Below, in pieces: positions 21,480 to 35,314 of a stretch of DNA of 64,000 nt. Source of the DNA: Eucommia ulmoides. Taxonomy: Eukaryota > Streptophyta > Magnoliopsida > Garryales > Eucommiaceae. Made by a program: the position numbers and the translations under genes. The stretch's first letter is position 1, and each line of letters starts with the position of its first letter. The notes below the pieces were generated by a model. The model was not told the origin of the DNA. It did no database searches and saw only the letters and a list, made by a program, of their open reading frames with translations. The DNA lies in assembly GCA_016647705.1 (NCBI GenBank), contig CM028333.1, forward strand, positions 8,382,616 to 8,446,615, written 5' to 3'.

Positions 21480-24400
21480 TTCACTCCCCTCTTGGATAGA
21501 TATTTGATCCAATAATTGACATCAGAATCGAATCGACTTAACATCCTAACGTTATCGTTTAGGCACACAAATCACATGATGATATTTTATATGCATCTAC
21601 TTTTGAATGTGATAGATCTTTTGTGATAATGTTATTAATAATTCTCATAGTACTAATAACAATGATGATGATTATTATAATTAGAATGTCCATATTGGCA
21701 TAGAAAAATTATTTGCTTTTACACATCATTTTGCTAAGGAAAACTTGCGTTTAAAAAGAAAAATCGTTTCTTTTGAAAATAGAAGACAGAGTTTTAAAAA
21801 ATCTAAAATACATAAGGATATAGAAAACTATTGTGGAATAAAAGAGTTTTCATATGTTCTTTTGTAAATACACAATTTACTTTACAAAATAGATTGTCTT
21901 GAAAAAAAAAACCATTTTTTGAAAAATGATTTAAATATTTTAAAAGAAAATATTTCTATTTTTAGAACTTTTGAAAAAGAAAATGAGGTTTTAAAATCAT
22001 ATCTTGAGATTTCAAAAATTGAACATGAAAAATTAATTTTGAAAATTAAATCGATTGAAAATGAATATAGAGTTTTAAAAAATAATTTTGATATAGTTTC
22101 TAGAAAAATGTGATATCTTAATATAAATATTGATTTACTTACGAAAAATTTTAAAAAATCAAAATCTGACCTCAAGTCTATTTAAAGTGAACCTAAGAAT
22201 GTTCTCTCGTTTTTAAAAATGATATATGGAAGTGGATATGCTTCATTGTCTCACTATTTATCACAAACTCATGAATTGTAAATTAGCTATTGTTAAATGA
22301 TTCATGCCCTATTTTTCGTGCTATCTATTATAGTAATATCTTTAATGACCTGTTGAAGTTGAGATGTAATTATTGCAATAGTGTTGGACATTTAAAGTAT
22401 CTTTTCCTTTCAAAAATCCTAATTTGATTCTAACAAAAGTGGATCTAAAATGAGATAGATATCAAAGAACAACAATTAAAAATCTTGTCTAGAGTTACAC
22501 ATTGACAGAACTGGAACAAAAGGAGCAAATAGAAAATATATACAAAAACCAAGACGAAAAATAGTCACAAGCGACACGTGTAAAGAAAAATGTCATTGAA
22601 TCAAATGGTAATAATCAAAGGTTTAGAGGATACAGATAGACTGCGAAAAATAGTGTATCCAAATCAATCATTGGTATAAATGAGGTAACAAATGAAGTCA
22701 TCCTCAAGGACACCAGAGATACTCCTAACCCTTCGCAGTTAAAATTCATTAAGTTTGTTAAATAAGTAGGTGTCCATATTGCCAATTAGGTAAGTCGGTA
22801 TGAGTTTCTAAGACCCGTGCTAAATTTGTGTTCATTTGTTGTCTTAGAAATGTAGCACGGTGATTCTGAGAATCACATGTAATTGTATTAACATGTTTTT
22901 ATGCAATTTAATGATATCTAAATATGAAATTTAATAATTTTTGTATTATCAATCATGTGATAAAATGATTAAGTTCTTGCTAGTAAATACATTCATTGTA
23001 GTTTTTCTCATTCATCCTTCATGAAGAATGAATTCACTAGTATATTTTCAACACATGAGAAATTACGTTGATTACAATTTAATATCGGTATTTGATGTCA
23101 GTTGCATGTTCATATATTAGTAAAAAAAAAAATGTGTAATGTGCCTATATTCATGTTATTTTTTATCATCAAAATGTGTTGTATTAAGCTAATTTTCTAA
23201 AGAGTGCATCTTGATCTAAAATGACATCTTGGCCTCTATCATATTTGACATATTAAGGTCTTTTAAAATGATAAAATGATATATCTTCTATTGTTTTCTT
23301 AAATGATGCTTGTATAGAACCCTGATTTAACTAATAGGTTTGTTAGCTTCATGTATCTCATATGTGTTGATTTGAGCTCTAATTAGTTGGATTTGTTCTA
23401 TCAACTTGATGCGTCCATAGATGATAATATCAAATAAAGTTGATTCGATATGAGAACATGATATTCTCTTGTCAATCCCTACTTATTATTTGTGCCTCCG
23501 ATTGATATATAGGACCACAAATACTTTAAGTGATCCTACATGTTGTATGCTGCTTGGATTTGATCAATGATCAAATATGGTTTTGATGATAATTAATAGA
23601 TACATACTTGACTTCTACTAATGATTTTCTTGAAAGTAATGCTTCAAAGAGTTTCAAGTTATAAGATGATTCACGCAGAAATACATATTTATATCGAAAC
23701 TTAAAATTTATGTTAAGGATAAAAATGAAATTAATTCAAAGAGATATTTTTTGGAATCTGTTTCGACTCAATGGTAAAACAATCTTATTCTTGTATGATT
23801 GAAAGCGAAGTATATGTGATGTGAAATTACCATCGACTAATCTTATGTTCACAAAAATTGATTTGTATCTTTATGAACATCATACTTGATCATCTAGATA
23901 TACTTTGGTTATATGCCTACATGAGATTAAGTGTCATCTTGTCCTTGGAATTCCTTTGGTAGTCAATATCGCTTTCTTGGACAAAGTTGAGTCATGTGAT
24001 GATTATTAAATTTTATTATTTCTTCTATCACATGATATTGAGCTTTCTTTGAAAATCTCTATAAAATAAGTACAAGCATGATCTAGTTTGTCAGCATATT
24101 CGATTATCATCATATGATTTTAAGCTTATATGTTTGGTATCCTTTCTTGAATATGAAATTATGTCAATCTATTTTGATATCATCAGTACATTTATTTGAA
24201 TATATGACATCTCAATTCGTGTTTATCATTTTAGGATAAATTTGTTAAATTATTGATATTTTTTCAAGCGATTCTCTCTATTGGTATTAGTTGCTTAGTT
24301 GTATGCATGTTTCGTAGTACGAACAATCTGCAACATACATCTATAGTCTTCTATTTCTTAAACGATTATTATTCTGAAAGGGAGTTGGTATTTTATGAGA

Positions 24401-25500
24401 TAGCAACTTGAAAATATGTAGTTATCCATGTTTAAGCGTGTATTAAATTTATATACTTTAGTTTCATAAATATCTATATCATTTGTACGATTAGGTTATG
24501 CTCTATGCCCTAATGTGTTAACGATTATATGTTTTTTATTCTATCTGAAGGGGATGTTAACAAAGGGTATCATGTAATATGTAGCTTTAATTGAAAATAC
24601 TTGATTCCATGCATTATTGAGTTTATTAGATGATTTTGATGATCTTAACCTCCCCACTTTTTGAGATGATAAAGGAGGAGGAATTATGATGTTATCTGAA
24701 AAAAAATTATTTTGAAAATTTTCTTTTCTGGTGCATATCTATTTATTCACGTCATTGATGCATACATTCATCTTGAAACAATTGGTAATGTTTGATATGT
24801 TTCTCATTATGATCTGAAAATTAATTAAGAAAACCCGTCTTTATATTCAGGGAGGAGTGTGGTTAATGTTTTTTTTAAAGAAAATATCAAGTTAATTGTC
24901 ATCATCAAAAGGGAGGAGATTATTAACTCTGAGTATTATTTGATGCTTCGATGAAACAATTAACTTGAGTATTTTGTTGGACTAATTATTTTTTGAGATA
25001 TGATTACAAAGATTAATTCCAATGGTTGATGAGCAAAATAAGAAATCAACGTAAAAGTTCAAGTTTTCAATAGAAGTTGAAGAATATTCGATGAATTTTT
25101 TTCTAGGTAAAATAACTCAATTTCTTTATAAACTCTTGATACAACTTGATTAAAATCACTCACTGCACTCGAATTGATTTAATAAGTTTATGTGTGATTA
25201 AATTCATAGTCAGAAGTGATAAATTATGTTCTAAAAGAATTTTGTTTAAGAAATCAATCAACTAAGCTTTGATAAGAGGTCAAAATGGTATAAATACCAT
25301 ATTTAGGTCGACCACCAGATATAGGTTTCAAAAAAATAGAGAAAAAGACAATTTCTGTCAACAGATAGACTAGAGGACAAATACATATTCTAAACAGATT
25401 GATTGACAAGAAGAAACGGTCGACTGAAGAATCTTGAAAAAGCTGAAAATTTTGAACGTTACAAGTAAACGGTCAACCGATTGGCTTTGAATTTTTAAAA
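21480..25500 (+). mobile_element. Decayed SIRE/Maximus-like copia element, probable
   Basis: At 21480-21530 the sequence TTCACTCCCCTCTTGGA is followed by TTGACATCAGAATCG, a weak match to the primer site TTGGTATCAGAGC; this pair is typical of the LTR end and PBS of SIRE-like elements. At 21700-22120 is a Lys/Glu-rich coiled-coil gag-like frame (KENISIFRTFEKENEVLK). At 22365-22406 is RCNYCNSVGHLKYLF, a zinc knuckle whose last Cys is Phe. At 24893-24920 GTCATCATCAAAAGGGAGGA resembles the usual polypurine tract context of this lineage. A 3' LTR would start about 24921 and contains CGGTCGACTG and CGGTCAACCG. Most pol sequence is unrecognisable. The right boundary is uncertain. Confidence 0.5.
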
Positions 25501-26300
25501 TGATCTATAAGTTATTCCAAGATCTTTTAGCCTTGATTTTCATGTATGAACGTTTTATTTTTAAAAAAATAGATTGGTACGTGTATTATAGTTCACTTAT
25601 TTATTTAATTTCACTTTTAATTTATTTATTTTTAATGAAATGCTTTATTTTAGTAGATATGAATTTTATATGTATTTTATTATTTTTTTTATAAGCAAAA
25701 TTATTCAAAAGTTATTTTTGACATTTTAAATTTTTCAATGGAATGTTAAAAAATAAAATAAAATTCAATTGAACATATATAAGGATATGTATCTTTGAAA
25801 AATATATTTATATTACTAAAGTAAAATTTCATTCAACTTTTATTACTAAAGTGAACCTTGTTATTAATATATTTAGTCTATACAAGCAATTTTTTAATAA
25901 CTAATTTTTTGTATATTTGGAGGCCTCAAAATGATTCCCTTTTACTTTTAATACAGTGAGAACGGGAGCCAAAAAGAGAAGCAGAAATAGTTACAAAGGC
26001 CAAGAGAGAATACCAACAACCAAAGAGAAAAAAATATTTTACAACCAAACAAATGGAATCAGTATCTTTCATTATAGTCTACATACTGTGTTCTATAGAA
26101 GCCGAAATCAACCCAATTCATCCCCCCCAAAAAATACAAAAAAGATAAAAAAGTTACAGATAATTTCACAAACCTATAAAAAATTTCAACATTTCACAGA
26201 AAAAAAAAAAAAAAAAGAATAATAAGCTCAGCAACAGAACCCAGAAAAGAGAGAGCAAATGGCACGAAGATAAATATAAATGATTTTCTCAGGCAAATTT
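25501..26300. other. AT-rich region downstream of the ARG1-type gene
   Basis: The part next to 26300 should contain the 3' UTR of the minus-strand ARG1-type gene. There is a run of A at about 26199-26215. No other gene seen. Confidence 0.5.
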
Positions 26301-29300
26301 TCAACTACCCTTTTTATCAGATCCTTTAAGGTTAAGATTGAACCATTTCTTTTTGCTGGACTTATCTTTCCCTTCCGAGCTTCCTTCTTCAGTCGTCGGA
26401 CTCTCGACCTTAAAATCTTCTGTTGGGCTTTTGCCGTTGCTAAAGTGACCGCTCCCGCCACTGCTACTAACGACTGACCTCATCACCGTGAATGAAGAGT
26501 GGATGGTGTCTCTTTGTTTCAGCATCTCATCGACCTGTTTTCATTAGTACAGACAATCTTAAAACTTTGGTCCATGAGAAGACAGACAATTTCAATGAAT
26601 ATGGGGTCTGTTTGGTTTCATTTTCAGAAATAATTTTCTATTTTTGGGAAAAAAAAATCAACTACTACTCTTTTAACAACTCAACTCGAACAAGTTTACA
26701 AAATAATTCTTACAATGCTCAATCTCTCACATTACTACCTTTAATATTATACTTTTATTATTTTATAATTTTAGTTTCTTTATAATTTGTTTTACTTCTT
26801 TACACATTTTCACTACCACATATTTATCCAACAAACATCATTATTCTCGCTTTCAACATTATATTTCGATCAATCACATCACTTTTTTAACACATTATTA
26901 AGAAATATTCTGTTTTTCATAATTTTTTCTCGCAATTTTCGAAAATTGTTCTCAAAATTTTTCAGAAATATTTTTTGAAATATAAACCAAACAACACCAT
27001 AGACTTTCATCTAACGTCAAACATAGTGAGGGGTCTTCGGTGGCATATGTCCTAGTGTATCTGTTCTCGGATTACTATTTCAGCACCCAAAAAAACTATA
27101 ACTGAAAAAGAAATCTGTGAAAAAAAAAATTGCTTTGTTCCTGGGAATTTGTTCTAAGAATTTAGGAGCATCGCAGAAACAGGTTTGCTTTTTTATTCCT
27201 ATATTTACGTTTCTATTCCCACTTTAAAGAGAAATAGAAATTTGGAAACAAACAGGGCCTTACAGATTGCTTTTCCTGGCTGTATCGATTTGTCACTTCC
27301 TGGAAGCGAGCCAAAGCCTACAAAAAGTAAAACATAACATAGAATTGCATGATCAAGCATGTTTAGCCGAACAGAGATAAATGCATCATAGCCCCTAATA
27401 ATACAACCTTTCTGTATTCTGTCTCGAATTGGCGAAGCTCATTTCTCTTCCTCAAAATCTGAGCTTCGATATCTTTAAGCTTCTCGGTTGTCTCCTCGTA
27501 TGACTTTGCACATAGAGCCTCAATCGTATAGCTTGCAGTTTTGAAGAAATTATCTCCTGAAAAAAAAAATGGAAACAGAACGGATACTTCTCTTTAGGGT
27601 TTCATTCACATCTTGTGGAAGCAGATACTAAGTAAATGAAAGGACGAGTAACAGATAAAAATAAGCAGTTTCGGACCATAAACAGCAAATATGTGAGTGC
27701 CAGCTTTTAGTTCTGAGACTTCACAAGGCTGAAGGCCTTCCAGCCTTTTGAAGAAAGCAGCTTCAGGATCCTTGGCCATTGCTAACTGAACTACCAAAAG
27801 GATAAATTCATTACTACAATATGTAATAAAAAGTCGATGGGAGGAAAAACACACGTACCGCATTTACAGTTGAATCCATTCTGTACACTTGAAAATGTAA
27901 AAAATACATCCCTGCTGATGTCGCCTTCCCAGTTTTCTCACTATCTTCCTGTACATGGGTGTGACAATAGATGGTCAATTCCCTAAGGTAGCGTTTGGCA
28001 GCACAGAATTGAAAGCTTGGAATTGAAAATTGATATGAATGATGTATGTTTTTTTACGGCAGTCTGGTTTTTCTTCAATTAACAAATTGTACCATTTTAA
28101 AAATCAAGGGTCGGTTCTTCAATTCGTAAATTGTACCATTTTCTAATTAGTTCATTTATGCATTGTTATCCTTTTGTGTTTGGTTGTCTAAATTAAAAGT
28201 ACTCATGTTGGCTAGCTAACCATATTCCTTCTTGTTTAAATGCTATAAGTCTTGTGTAGTTGGAGTAAAACATGGTTAAAATTTAGTGTAATGCAAAAAA
28301 ATGTAGGTTTCTTTGGTCAACCAAACAATATGTAAAATTGATAAATTTGATTAAATCATGCATAAAATGAGAGATATATACAGATCAATCACGATTGAGA
28401 TAGTTCCAAAAATGGAATAATTTAGACAAGCAAACGGGCCCTTATACTTTTACTTGGATTCGTTACTAATTCCAATTCGTGGGTTCCAATTCTTTGGAAA
28501 GTTTATTGTTGTGGCAGTAAAGTTAATGAACTTGAAAAGATAATATAAGATAAATAGTTAAATACTGGAAAATTCCTGCGGTTTTTATACATGGTCAAAC
28601 TCGTAAAAATCAAAATGGTCAAAACTCGTTCCAGTAAGCTTCAGAAGGGCACTAGATTGTTTGTTATAACTGCCATGAAATAATCGAGAAGCTGGAGCTC
28701 ACCAAACAAAGTATATCCAAAAAGGCTTTAGAAACGGTATAGTTAATTTCACCAAATACAACAATAATCACTCCAATTTCCAGAAAAGATAATATGATTT
28801 GACCAATCATCATTGAAGATAGCTGATAAAAATACGCTGAAAATATGCCCCATTAATTATAGTTTTTTAACTTAACCCGGAATCTCACCAAAGGCACACG
28901 CAATGCCAAAACATCACTAATGTTACTTTGACTATATATCTAACAATTCACATACATTTTTTAATATCCCAGCTTGTCAAAATTGGCCTTCATTTAAATT
29001 TACTCTGTATCTAAGATCTATGGCTAGTTGTTTTTCAAAGAAGTGCAAAATAAAAGAATAACAGATATGTACAATTACCTGTAATGCCAGTCCATACCCA
29101 CCATTTGCATCTTGTTCGAAATATAATAGCTGGAAATTACATGTAAAAATTAAGAGTACAGATCAACGAAAATACATATATATCGATAAAACAAATCAGG
29201 TAAGGTTTTGCCTCCAAAAACTATGTTTTTGAATGAACATCTGGGATTTGTCGAAATGTGATATATCCACCTTTAATCAAATAATATCCAACAATTCCAA

Positions 29301-32300
29301 CTAAAAGAACAAATCTCCTCATCCCCTCATCCTAAGCCACCAAATCATTGTAAATTCAAAATCAAACAACCACCTTCTCGATGAAAACTATTAGGCAATT
29401 ACAAATACTAAAAGTGTATAAAACTCAAAACAATAAACCAAAATTCAAATTATTAAATTGCTTATTTTAACTACTTATTAGAGATTTTTCCTTAAACTAT
29501 ATAACTACAAACTAAGTCTATATTACTAGTAAATCACAGGAGAAATTTAAATGTTCTTGATATTATATTGGGAAATGTCTTTAGGCACGGGCAGCTACTA
29601 ACATAACACTATATAGTGTGTGTGTGTGTGTATATAGAAAGAGAGAGATGACCATAATATAATTCAATGATCGATATTTCAAAGAATTTAAATACAATAA
29701 ACATACTTTGAATTTGCTTTGCGCAGCTGAAGTAACTCTAACTACAACCCCTGACTGAGCTTGTTCTTCGCTAATAGTTACACCGAAGAAGTGGGCACAT
29801 TGCTTTTCTACCTGTAGAGCAAAATAAGTGAAGGACTACGACATCATGAGTTCCATCCTGATATCCTGAATAGAGAGAAAAAGAAGGCACACCTTTCCAC
29901 TAACTGATGTCCCAATAGGAAGAGGTCTGACTGTGACCGTCCCATTTAAAGCTTCTTCAAGCACATTAGCTGAAATCGTAGTCTTAATAGGGACACCAAG
30001 CTTGCTAAAGAAACAAAAATGAAAGAAAGAGAAAAGAAAACCCATAAGCAAGCAATGGGTCAGAATAAAAGGTAAAAGCACCCAAATTTGAAAAGCAATC
30101 GTAATAACCTGAATAATGCAGCAAACATTGTATTGACAGTTCCAAGGTTGGATAAATCAATTTCCATATCCATGCCATCAGCATCAAGAGCCTAATTATT
30201 CAATAAAAGAATCAAATGTTTAAAAAATTGTTAAGTTAGGAATATAGGGGAATTGGATAGACACTTTCTGTGCATACAAGTTTGTTATATTAGAAAGGGA
30301 GCACTAAAAAACAAACAAAGGGAAAGGGCAAATTGAAATAATGAAATCCATCAACTCATAAAAAGACAGTAGCTATATAACTGCTCCTAGCACACAAAGC
30401 ACAATTAAATTACAACAACAACTAAGCCTTTGTCCCACTTATGTAGGGTCGGCTACATGAATCCATTTACGCCATAAACTAAATTACGGATACGATATCA
30501 TGTTTCTTCTAATAAACTAAATAAACTAGGCATATCCTCAAATATACAATTCTACAGCACGTTTTCCACCAGTGAGCCAAAAGACTAGCAAGAATATGTG
30601 TTGAAGATGAAGATGCAGATGCGGTAGTCCAAATAAGATGAATAAGGACGTGTGCAAAACAATATTATTAATCGGATCAAGTATCAAACTTATTTGACTT
30701 TGACCGGTGGAATAAAGACAAAGCAACCCATTCATTAATAAATGTAATTTAACAAATACGCAAAACTTCAAATCAACAATAACTTTTTCACATAATATGT
30801 AGGAAATCCACCTATAGAAATTGAAATGCTGTAAAAGCATTAAAACTAAGGTCATGCCCTCCAATATGCGCCACCACATTAAAAATAGTCTTCATCATTC
30901 TCTAAAAGATAATTCCACATATAAGCAAGGTGTTCTATAGTTAAACCATGAAGCATCATCTCAAAATTCATAGTAGGAGTTGTCATCACCAAAATTTCAT
31001 GTCCATGTTAAAAAAAATAGTTATCACTTTATGTTGATCCCTCTAAAAGATCTCACATTGAGCTAATTTCACGATTGATTATATGGAAGAGGGGATCAGC
31101 ATCTCTATTTTGAATTTCTAGTAATGCTACTGAATTTAAATCATTAGCCTGCCTTTTCAATTGACCACCTTGCCTTGGGATGTTGGAGTATAAAGTCAAT
31201 AAAGGAAGAATAAGGAAAATTAGTTTTGAAGACTACTTTTTCAATGGCACAAGAGCATCAAAAACAAATACCAATGGGACTTCAGCATCATCAAAACACA
31301 TATATGCACATGCGTCAATTTATTAACATACATTAAGCCACTGATAACTATATTCAAAATTGGGAATAAGTAATTGGGAAGTCTTAACAATCACAACACG
31401 TAACCAAATGACCAGCTATTTAAGAACTTTTCGCATGTGCAATTCACATGCAACAAAACTGTGATGTGTGATCACTCTTCGACAGAAATAAGATCCTAGA
31501 AATACAGCAGCCACAGGAACAGTCAATTGAAGTGTTTTTGCTTGAGTGAAGTACAAGTAACAACACTCAAAGTAGTCTCTCTAACATAAATAAGATCTTG
31601 TAATATGGTGGGAATGCTCGCTCCGGATGCAATAAAATCTAATAAACTTACTTGACGAAGCCACTCACTAAAACAAATAAGACTTAACCAGTGCCACGCC
31701 ACGCTTTCTTTACTAGATAAGGGCATAACAAGATTTTAAATGATTACCTTCCAACTGGCAACAGAGTATACAAATTTAAGCAGCTCATATTTTACAAATA
31801 ATGCTGGTTGCCATGGATCCACAAATGGGCTATCTCACATGAAAAACTAAATAGCTTCTATTCTCATTTCCAATCATTACATCCTTGTTTAATTATGCTA
31901 GCCAAACTTATATAGTCTAGCTTTTTCCAATCATTACATCCTTGTTTAATTCTGCTAGCTAAACTATTATAGGCTAACTTTTTCCTCAATCTTGTTTTAT
32001 TCAGATTTTCTGCTAAATAAGCATTCCATAAAACACAGGACATTATGCACAGGCATAAAAATCTACTCCGGTTTCTATTGAACACCCCTTACGTAAACTC
32101 AATGAAAACACAGCATAAGCATCCCATCTATAAATTGAAAAAACAATAAGATGACCTGTAAAACCCTGATCCAATCAATTTTGATTTCTAGAGCTTCAGG
32201 AAAATGTAGTCGCACACAATTCACACAGACCACCAATGTTGATGAACCATTCACTTATCAAACAACTAGACGTGATAATTCATTCAATTTTGTCTACAAA

Positions 32301-33415
32301 ATCATGAACCTATGATCTGCAACTAATTATAACAATGTTCACTCTTCATAATTAGCTAAAGTATGAAACAGATCCTGCTGAAACCAACCATTGCCATTTA
32401 CTCCTTTCCGGATAAAGAGGGAGAACTTCTTCTAACAGAAAATTCCTAGTTATAATAAATGAAAAGAGCGAGTGTGGTAACACTACGAGCCTGTAACAGT
32501 GATAACAAAACATAGATCAAGTTGATACCATGGCAATAACCTCTTCCTAAATTCAAGGTGATCGCAAGGCAATAACATCTTAATAGCAGAAGAAAATCAC
32601 CTCAAACCCTGAATTGTCGTATTGCCTTCTTCTCTCCGGATCAGACAGAATGCTATAAGAATATGCAACCTCCTTGAATAGTTCAGAAGCTTCAGGGTTG
32701 CTAGCATTCTTGTCAGGATGATACCTGTCAACAATTTAATTTACTAATCGACCAAGCACACTAAATCAAAACCAGAATAATTAGAGTGACTATAAAGGAT
32801 GTCGTCTTGAATAATGCAACTAATAAATTAGGTCCATAAAAAGAAGAGGAATGGAAGTAAGTTCATCAAACCTTTTATGAAGAAGAATGCTTAAAACATT
32901 TAGATGCGCAACAACCAAGCAACGATAAACAAATGAAGTCAAAGTGAAATAAGCTCCAGATGTATAAAAATGCTGGCTTAGATTCAATTAACACTCTCGA
33001 GTCAAAGATATTTTTTCCACGTCATTTCCGACACTTGAAGCACGCTTTGTAAAACAAAAGAGAGTATTTATAAAAAAGAACTAGAACTAATCGTCTCCAA
33101 TTCAGAAAAGCTTCATTTGACCATAAAAATTGAATTCAGTGAGGAACAGTGAAATTCCTAATCAAATTCATATTCGTTTGATTCATAAAACTGAATGAAA
33201 AAACCCCATTTCCGTGGTCTCTGGACATAACAAACTTAATGCATAATAAACCTAGAAAAGAAGGAACTAAAATAAGATGGAACTTACTTGAGAGCAAGCT
33301 TCCTATAGGCAGTTTTAATCTCCTGATCAGAAGAATCTCTGGAAACGGATAACACCTCATAGGGGTCTCTTCTCATAGCCGGGGCTGATGGCCCCTCCAT
33401 CTTCGAGCCACTCAT
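26301..33415 (-). CDS. ARG1: ARG1-type DnaJ protein (ALTERED RESPONSE TO GRAVITY 1 family), 11 exons
   Basis: Coding exons, in gene order: 33288-33415, 32601-32724, 30109-30191, 29893-30004, 29707-29811, 29079-29129, 27859-27948, 27677-27785, 27408-27556, 27264-27317, 26301-26534. All junctions have GT/AG and the phase is kept, giving 412 residues, close to the known ARG1 length of about 410. The J domain spans about 17-80 with HPD at 45-47. The middle (about 85-270) is the ARG1-specific region with conserved runs such as [20 protein letters not shown] charged coiled-coil segment lies at about 285-345 ([20 protein letters not shown]). The tail ends [16 protein letters not shown]. In Arabidopsis this J-protein acts at endomembranes in early gravity signalling and lateral auxin flow; function here is inferred from strong similarity. 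A closely related ARL1 identity is possible. Several introns hold transposon pieces, and none touch coding exons. Confidence 0.95.
26602..26998. mobile_element. MITE in intron 10 of the ARG1-type gene
   Basis: The left end reads GGGGTCTGTTTGGTTTCATT and the right end, reversed, TGGTGTTGTTTGGTTTATAT, so the ends are imperfect inverted repeats with the GTTTGG core of Tourist/hAT MITEs. Further in, TTTCAGAAATAATTTTC and its reversed counterpart near 26965-26980 extend the similarity. A clear target duplication was not found. No ORF. Confidence 0.45.
27982..28443. mobile_element. Possible MITE in intron 6 of the ARG1-type gene
   Basis: Left end TAAGGTAGCGTTTGGCAG, right end reversed TAAGGGCCCGTTTGCTTG. 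The inverted similarity and the G/TTTG core suggest a decayed MITE. Without a target duplication or another copy in the window this remains a guess. Confidence 0.33.
30411..30480 (-). mobile_element. 3' tail of an RTE LINE in intron 2 of the ARG1-type gene
   Basis: The reverse complement reads GGATTCATGTAGCCGACCCT, then a GTGGGACAAAGGCTTAGTTG stretch and a TTGTTG end. This matches, nearly base for base, the last 70 bases of the RTE element at 13240-13320. It is a severely 5'-truncated insertion. Confidence 0.8.
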
Positions 33416-34110
33416 CCTGTCCTTTCTCTTTCCCACCGTAAACCCTTCCCTCCAACTATCTAAATTCCTCTTCCTCCCTTGAAAGCACCACTTCCTCTCT
33501 CCAAGTACCTACTCTTATCAATTATCTTCCAAATTTATAGAAACATTCTGGTCCGCAAATCTACAAACAAAGAGAATTCAACGAACAACTCCATCAAAAT
33601 TAACAAACAATTTACAACAAACGATCAAGATTTTCCAACAAAGAATACACCATATTCGAAACATTGGATCGCTGTTTTCCTTGGGATAAATGCCAAAAAA
33701 TTATAAAATTAATTGAGCTGCTATGGAAACAAGCTAAGATCTAATCAAAATATACTTATATAAACACGCAAGGAGAGCTAGGGTTCCGAGACTTACAGGG
33801 CGTCAAGAGAGAGAATGGCAGCCAACGAGGAAGCTTTCCCCCTTTCTTCTTCCTCTCCGTCTTCGTTCGAAAACTTGATTTCAGCGAAAATGATTTGACG
33901 CTCGTATGTCCCCGCACATACGTGACTATCTGCGTAATTACACTCTTAACTCTAATGTTAATGGTGTTGAGCATTTTCACCCCCTTGCAATAAAAACTGG
34001 AACAGCATTTTACCCCAATACCTAGAAAGAAATTAGGGCATAATTTGGTGGTGGTTTTTTTTCACCCCTGAAGTATTTTTTTTATTTTTTTTTATCTATT
34101 TTTGTTTTTA
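33416..34110 (-). promoter_or_regulatory. 5' UTR and promoter region of the ARG1-type gene
   Basis: Upstream of the start codon the gene strand carries a GTAAGT at 33791-33796 preceded by CCCT, a good donor site. This suggests a non-coding first exon above 33797 and an intron in the leader with an acceptor nearer the ATG; I could not choose the acceptor. A G/A-rich leader lies at 33416-33480. No clear TATA box was identified. Confidence 0.4.
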
Positions 34111-34320
34111 CGCTAAGATGTGTCCGAACTAAATTACGCGCACCTCGATTAATTATCTTTCTAGACGATCTTAAGAGCGCACTCCCTTACATTAGTCTGA
34201 TGCATTCAGAATTTAATTCAAAATTTAATTCTTAAAGTGTTTTCAAAGAGTAAACTTTAGTTGACAAGAAAAAAGAATATCTCTCCTTGACAATCGAACT
34301 AACAAGACAACCTTTGAGTT
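34111..34320 (-). mobile_element. tRNA-derived SINE family, copy 2
   Basis: Landmarks on the plus strand: TGTCCGAAC, TTACGCGCACCTCGATTAAT, GACGATCTTAAGAGCGCACT, TGATGCATTCAGAATTTAAT and CAATCGAACTAACAAGACAA. Read on the minus strand the head is TTAGTTCGATTGTC. The low-coordinate side is a T-rich tract (34070-34110), which is the A-rich tail of a minus-strand insertion. Confidence 0.65.
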
Positions 34321-35314
34321 TTTGTTGGTTCTAAGGGTATCTTTGGTTGGGTGGAAAAAACGGTAAAAGGAAAAATGAAAAAGAAAAAAAAAATGGAAAA
34401 TAATTATAATCTTGTTTGATAAGGAAAAACAAATGAAATAGAAAAGAAAAAAATGATGAAAAACAAGTTTTTTTTTCATCTCTAAAATTTGGGATGAAAA
34501 TAGAAGAAAAATTATTAAAGTTTGAGAAAAATTAACAAAATTACAATTATACCCTAGAATTATTTTTTCTCAATTCATTTTCTTTCTCAACCAACAACAG
34601 TAGAAAAAATAATTTTTTTTTTCTATAATAGATCGAAATATTATACTCTCATGTTTTTGTTTTTGTTTTTTTTTTTTTTTTTGTCGGAACCAAACTACTT
34701 GAGTTGAAAAAAAAGTTGCAACATATTCAATGAGATCTTATTTGGGGCATGATCATAATTTTTTCCGATGGTAAAAATGTCATGTCCTGCAACACAATAG
34801 GGGAAAAGGACACAAAAACTTAAATTAGAAGGTCTGAATAGACATTTGGCCTTTTATAAAAAACAATCAGTAAAGTTGTGTGGCAACAATATATTACGGT
34901 GACAATTTTTAATGTTTTTTTTTTTTTCATTACTATTAAATTTGTAATTCATTGTTCACCTAATTCAATCCATATAATAAATTTTTTTGAGAAATTTAAT
35001 AATTCTGTCGAAAATTTAAAATCACTACACATTATAAAAATTATTGTAATTTTTTAAATGTAAAAATTACACTATTACAGTGAGATTCGTATGGTACACG
35101 GTAATTTTGAATTTTTGAAAAAATTATTATAATTTTTGAACTGTAGGAACGAAAAATTTAAATTCTTGAATTACTCACAAAAAATCGCATTTTTTATTAC
35201 TTGAGATGGATTCAAATACATCAATTACAGGAACTATATGGCAAAAAGAGGGTGGCCCATCAGAAATATTGTAAAACTTTTTGTACCCATGTGTAATTTC
35301 AAGTACTCTCCAAT
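34321..35314. other. AT-rich spacer between the ARG1-type and receptor-kinase genes
   Basis: No gene. A block at about 34337-34700 starts with GGTATCTTTGGTTGGG and ends near GGAACCAAACTACTT; these ends are weakly inverted and could be a MITE, but I cannot support it. Poly-T at about 34666-34682. The last part should hold the 3' UTR of the kinase gene. Confidence 0.4.

Noticed and set aside
30538-32085. Short minus-strand frames between ARG1 exons 2 and 3
   Set aside because: They are AT-rich intron sequence without splice-compatible phase or homology; the joined ARG1 protein is complete without them.
34337-34703. Possible MITE with TTTGGTT ends
   Set aside because: Inverted similarity is too short, no target duplication, and no second copy in the window.
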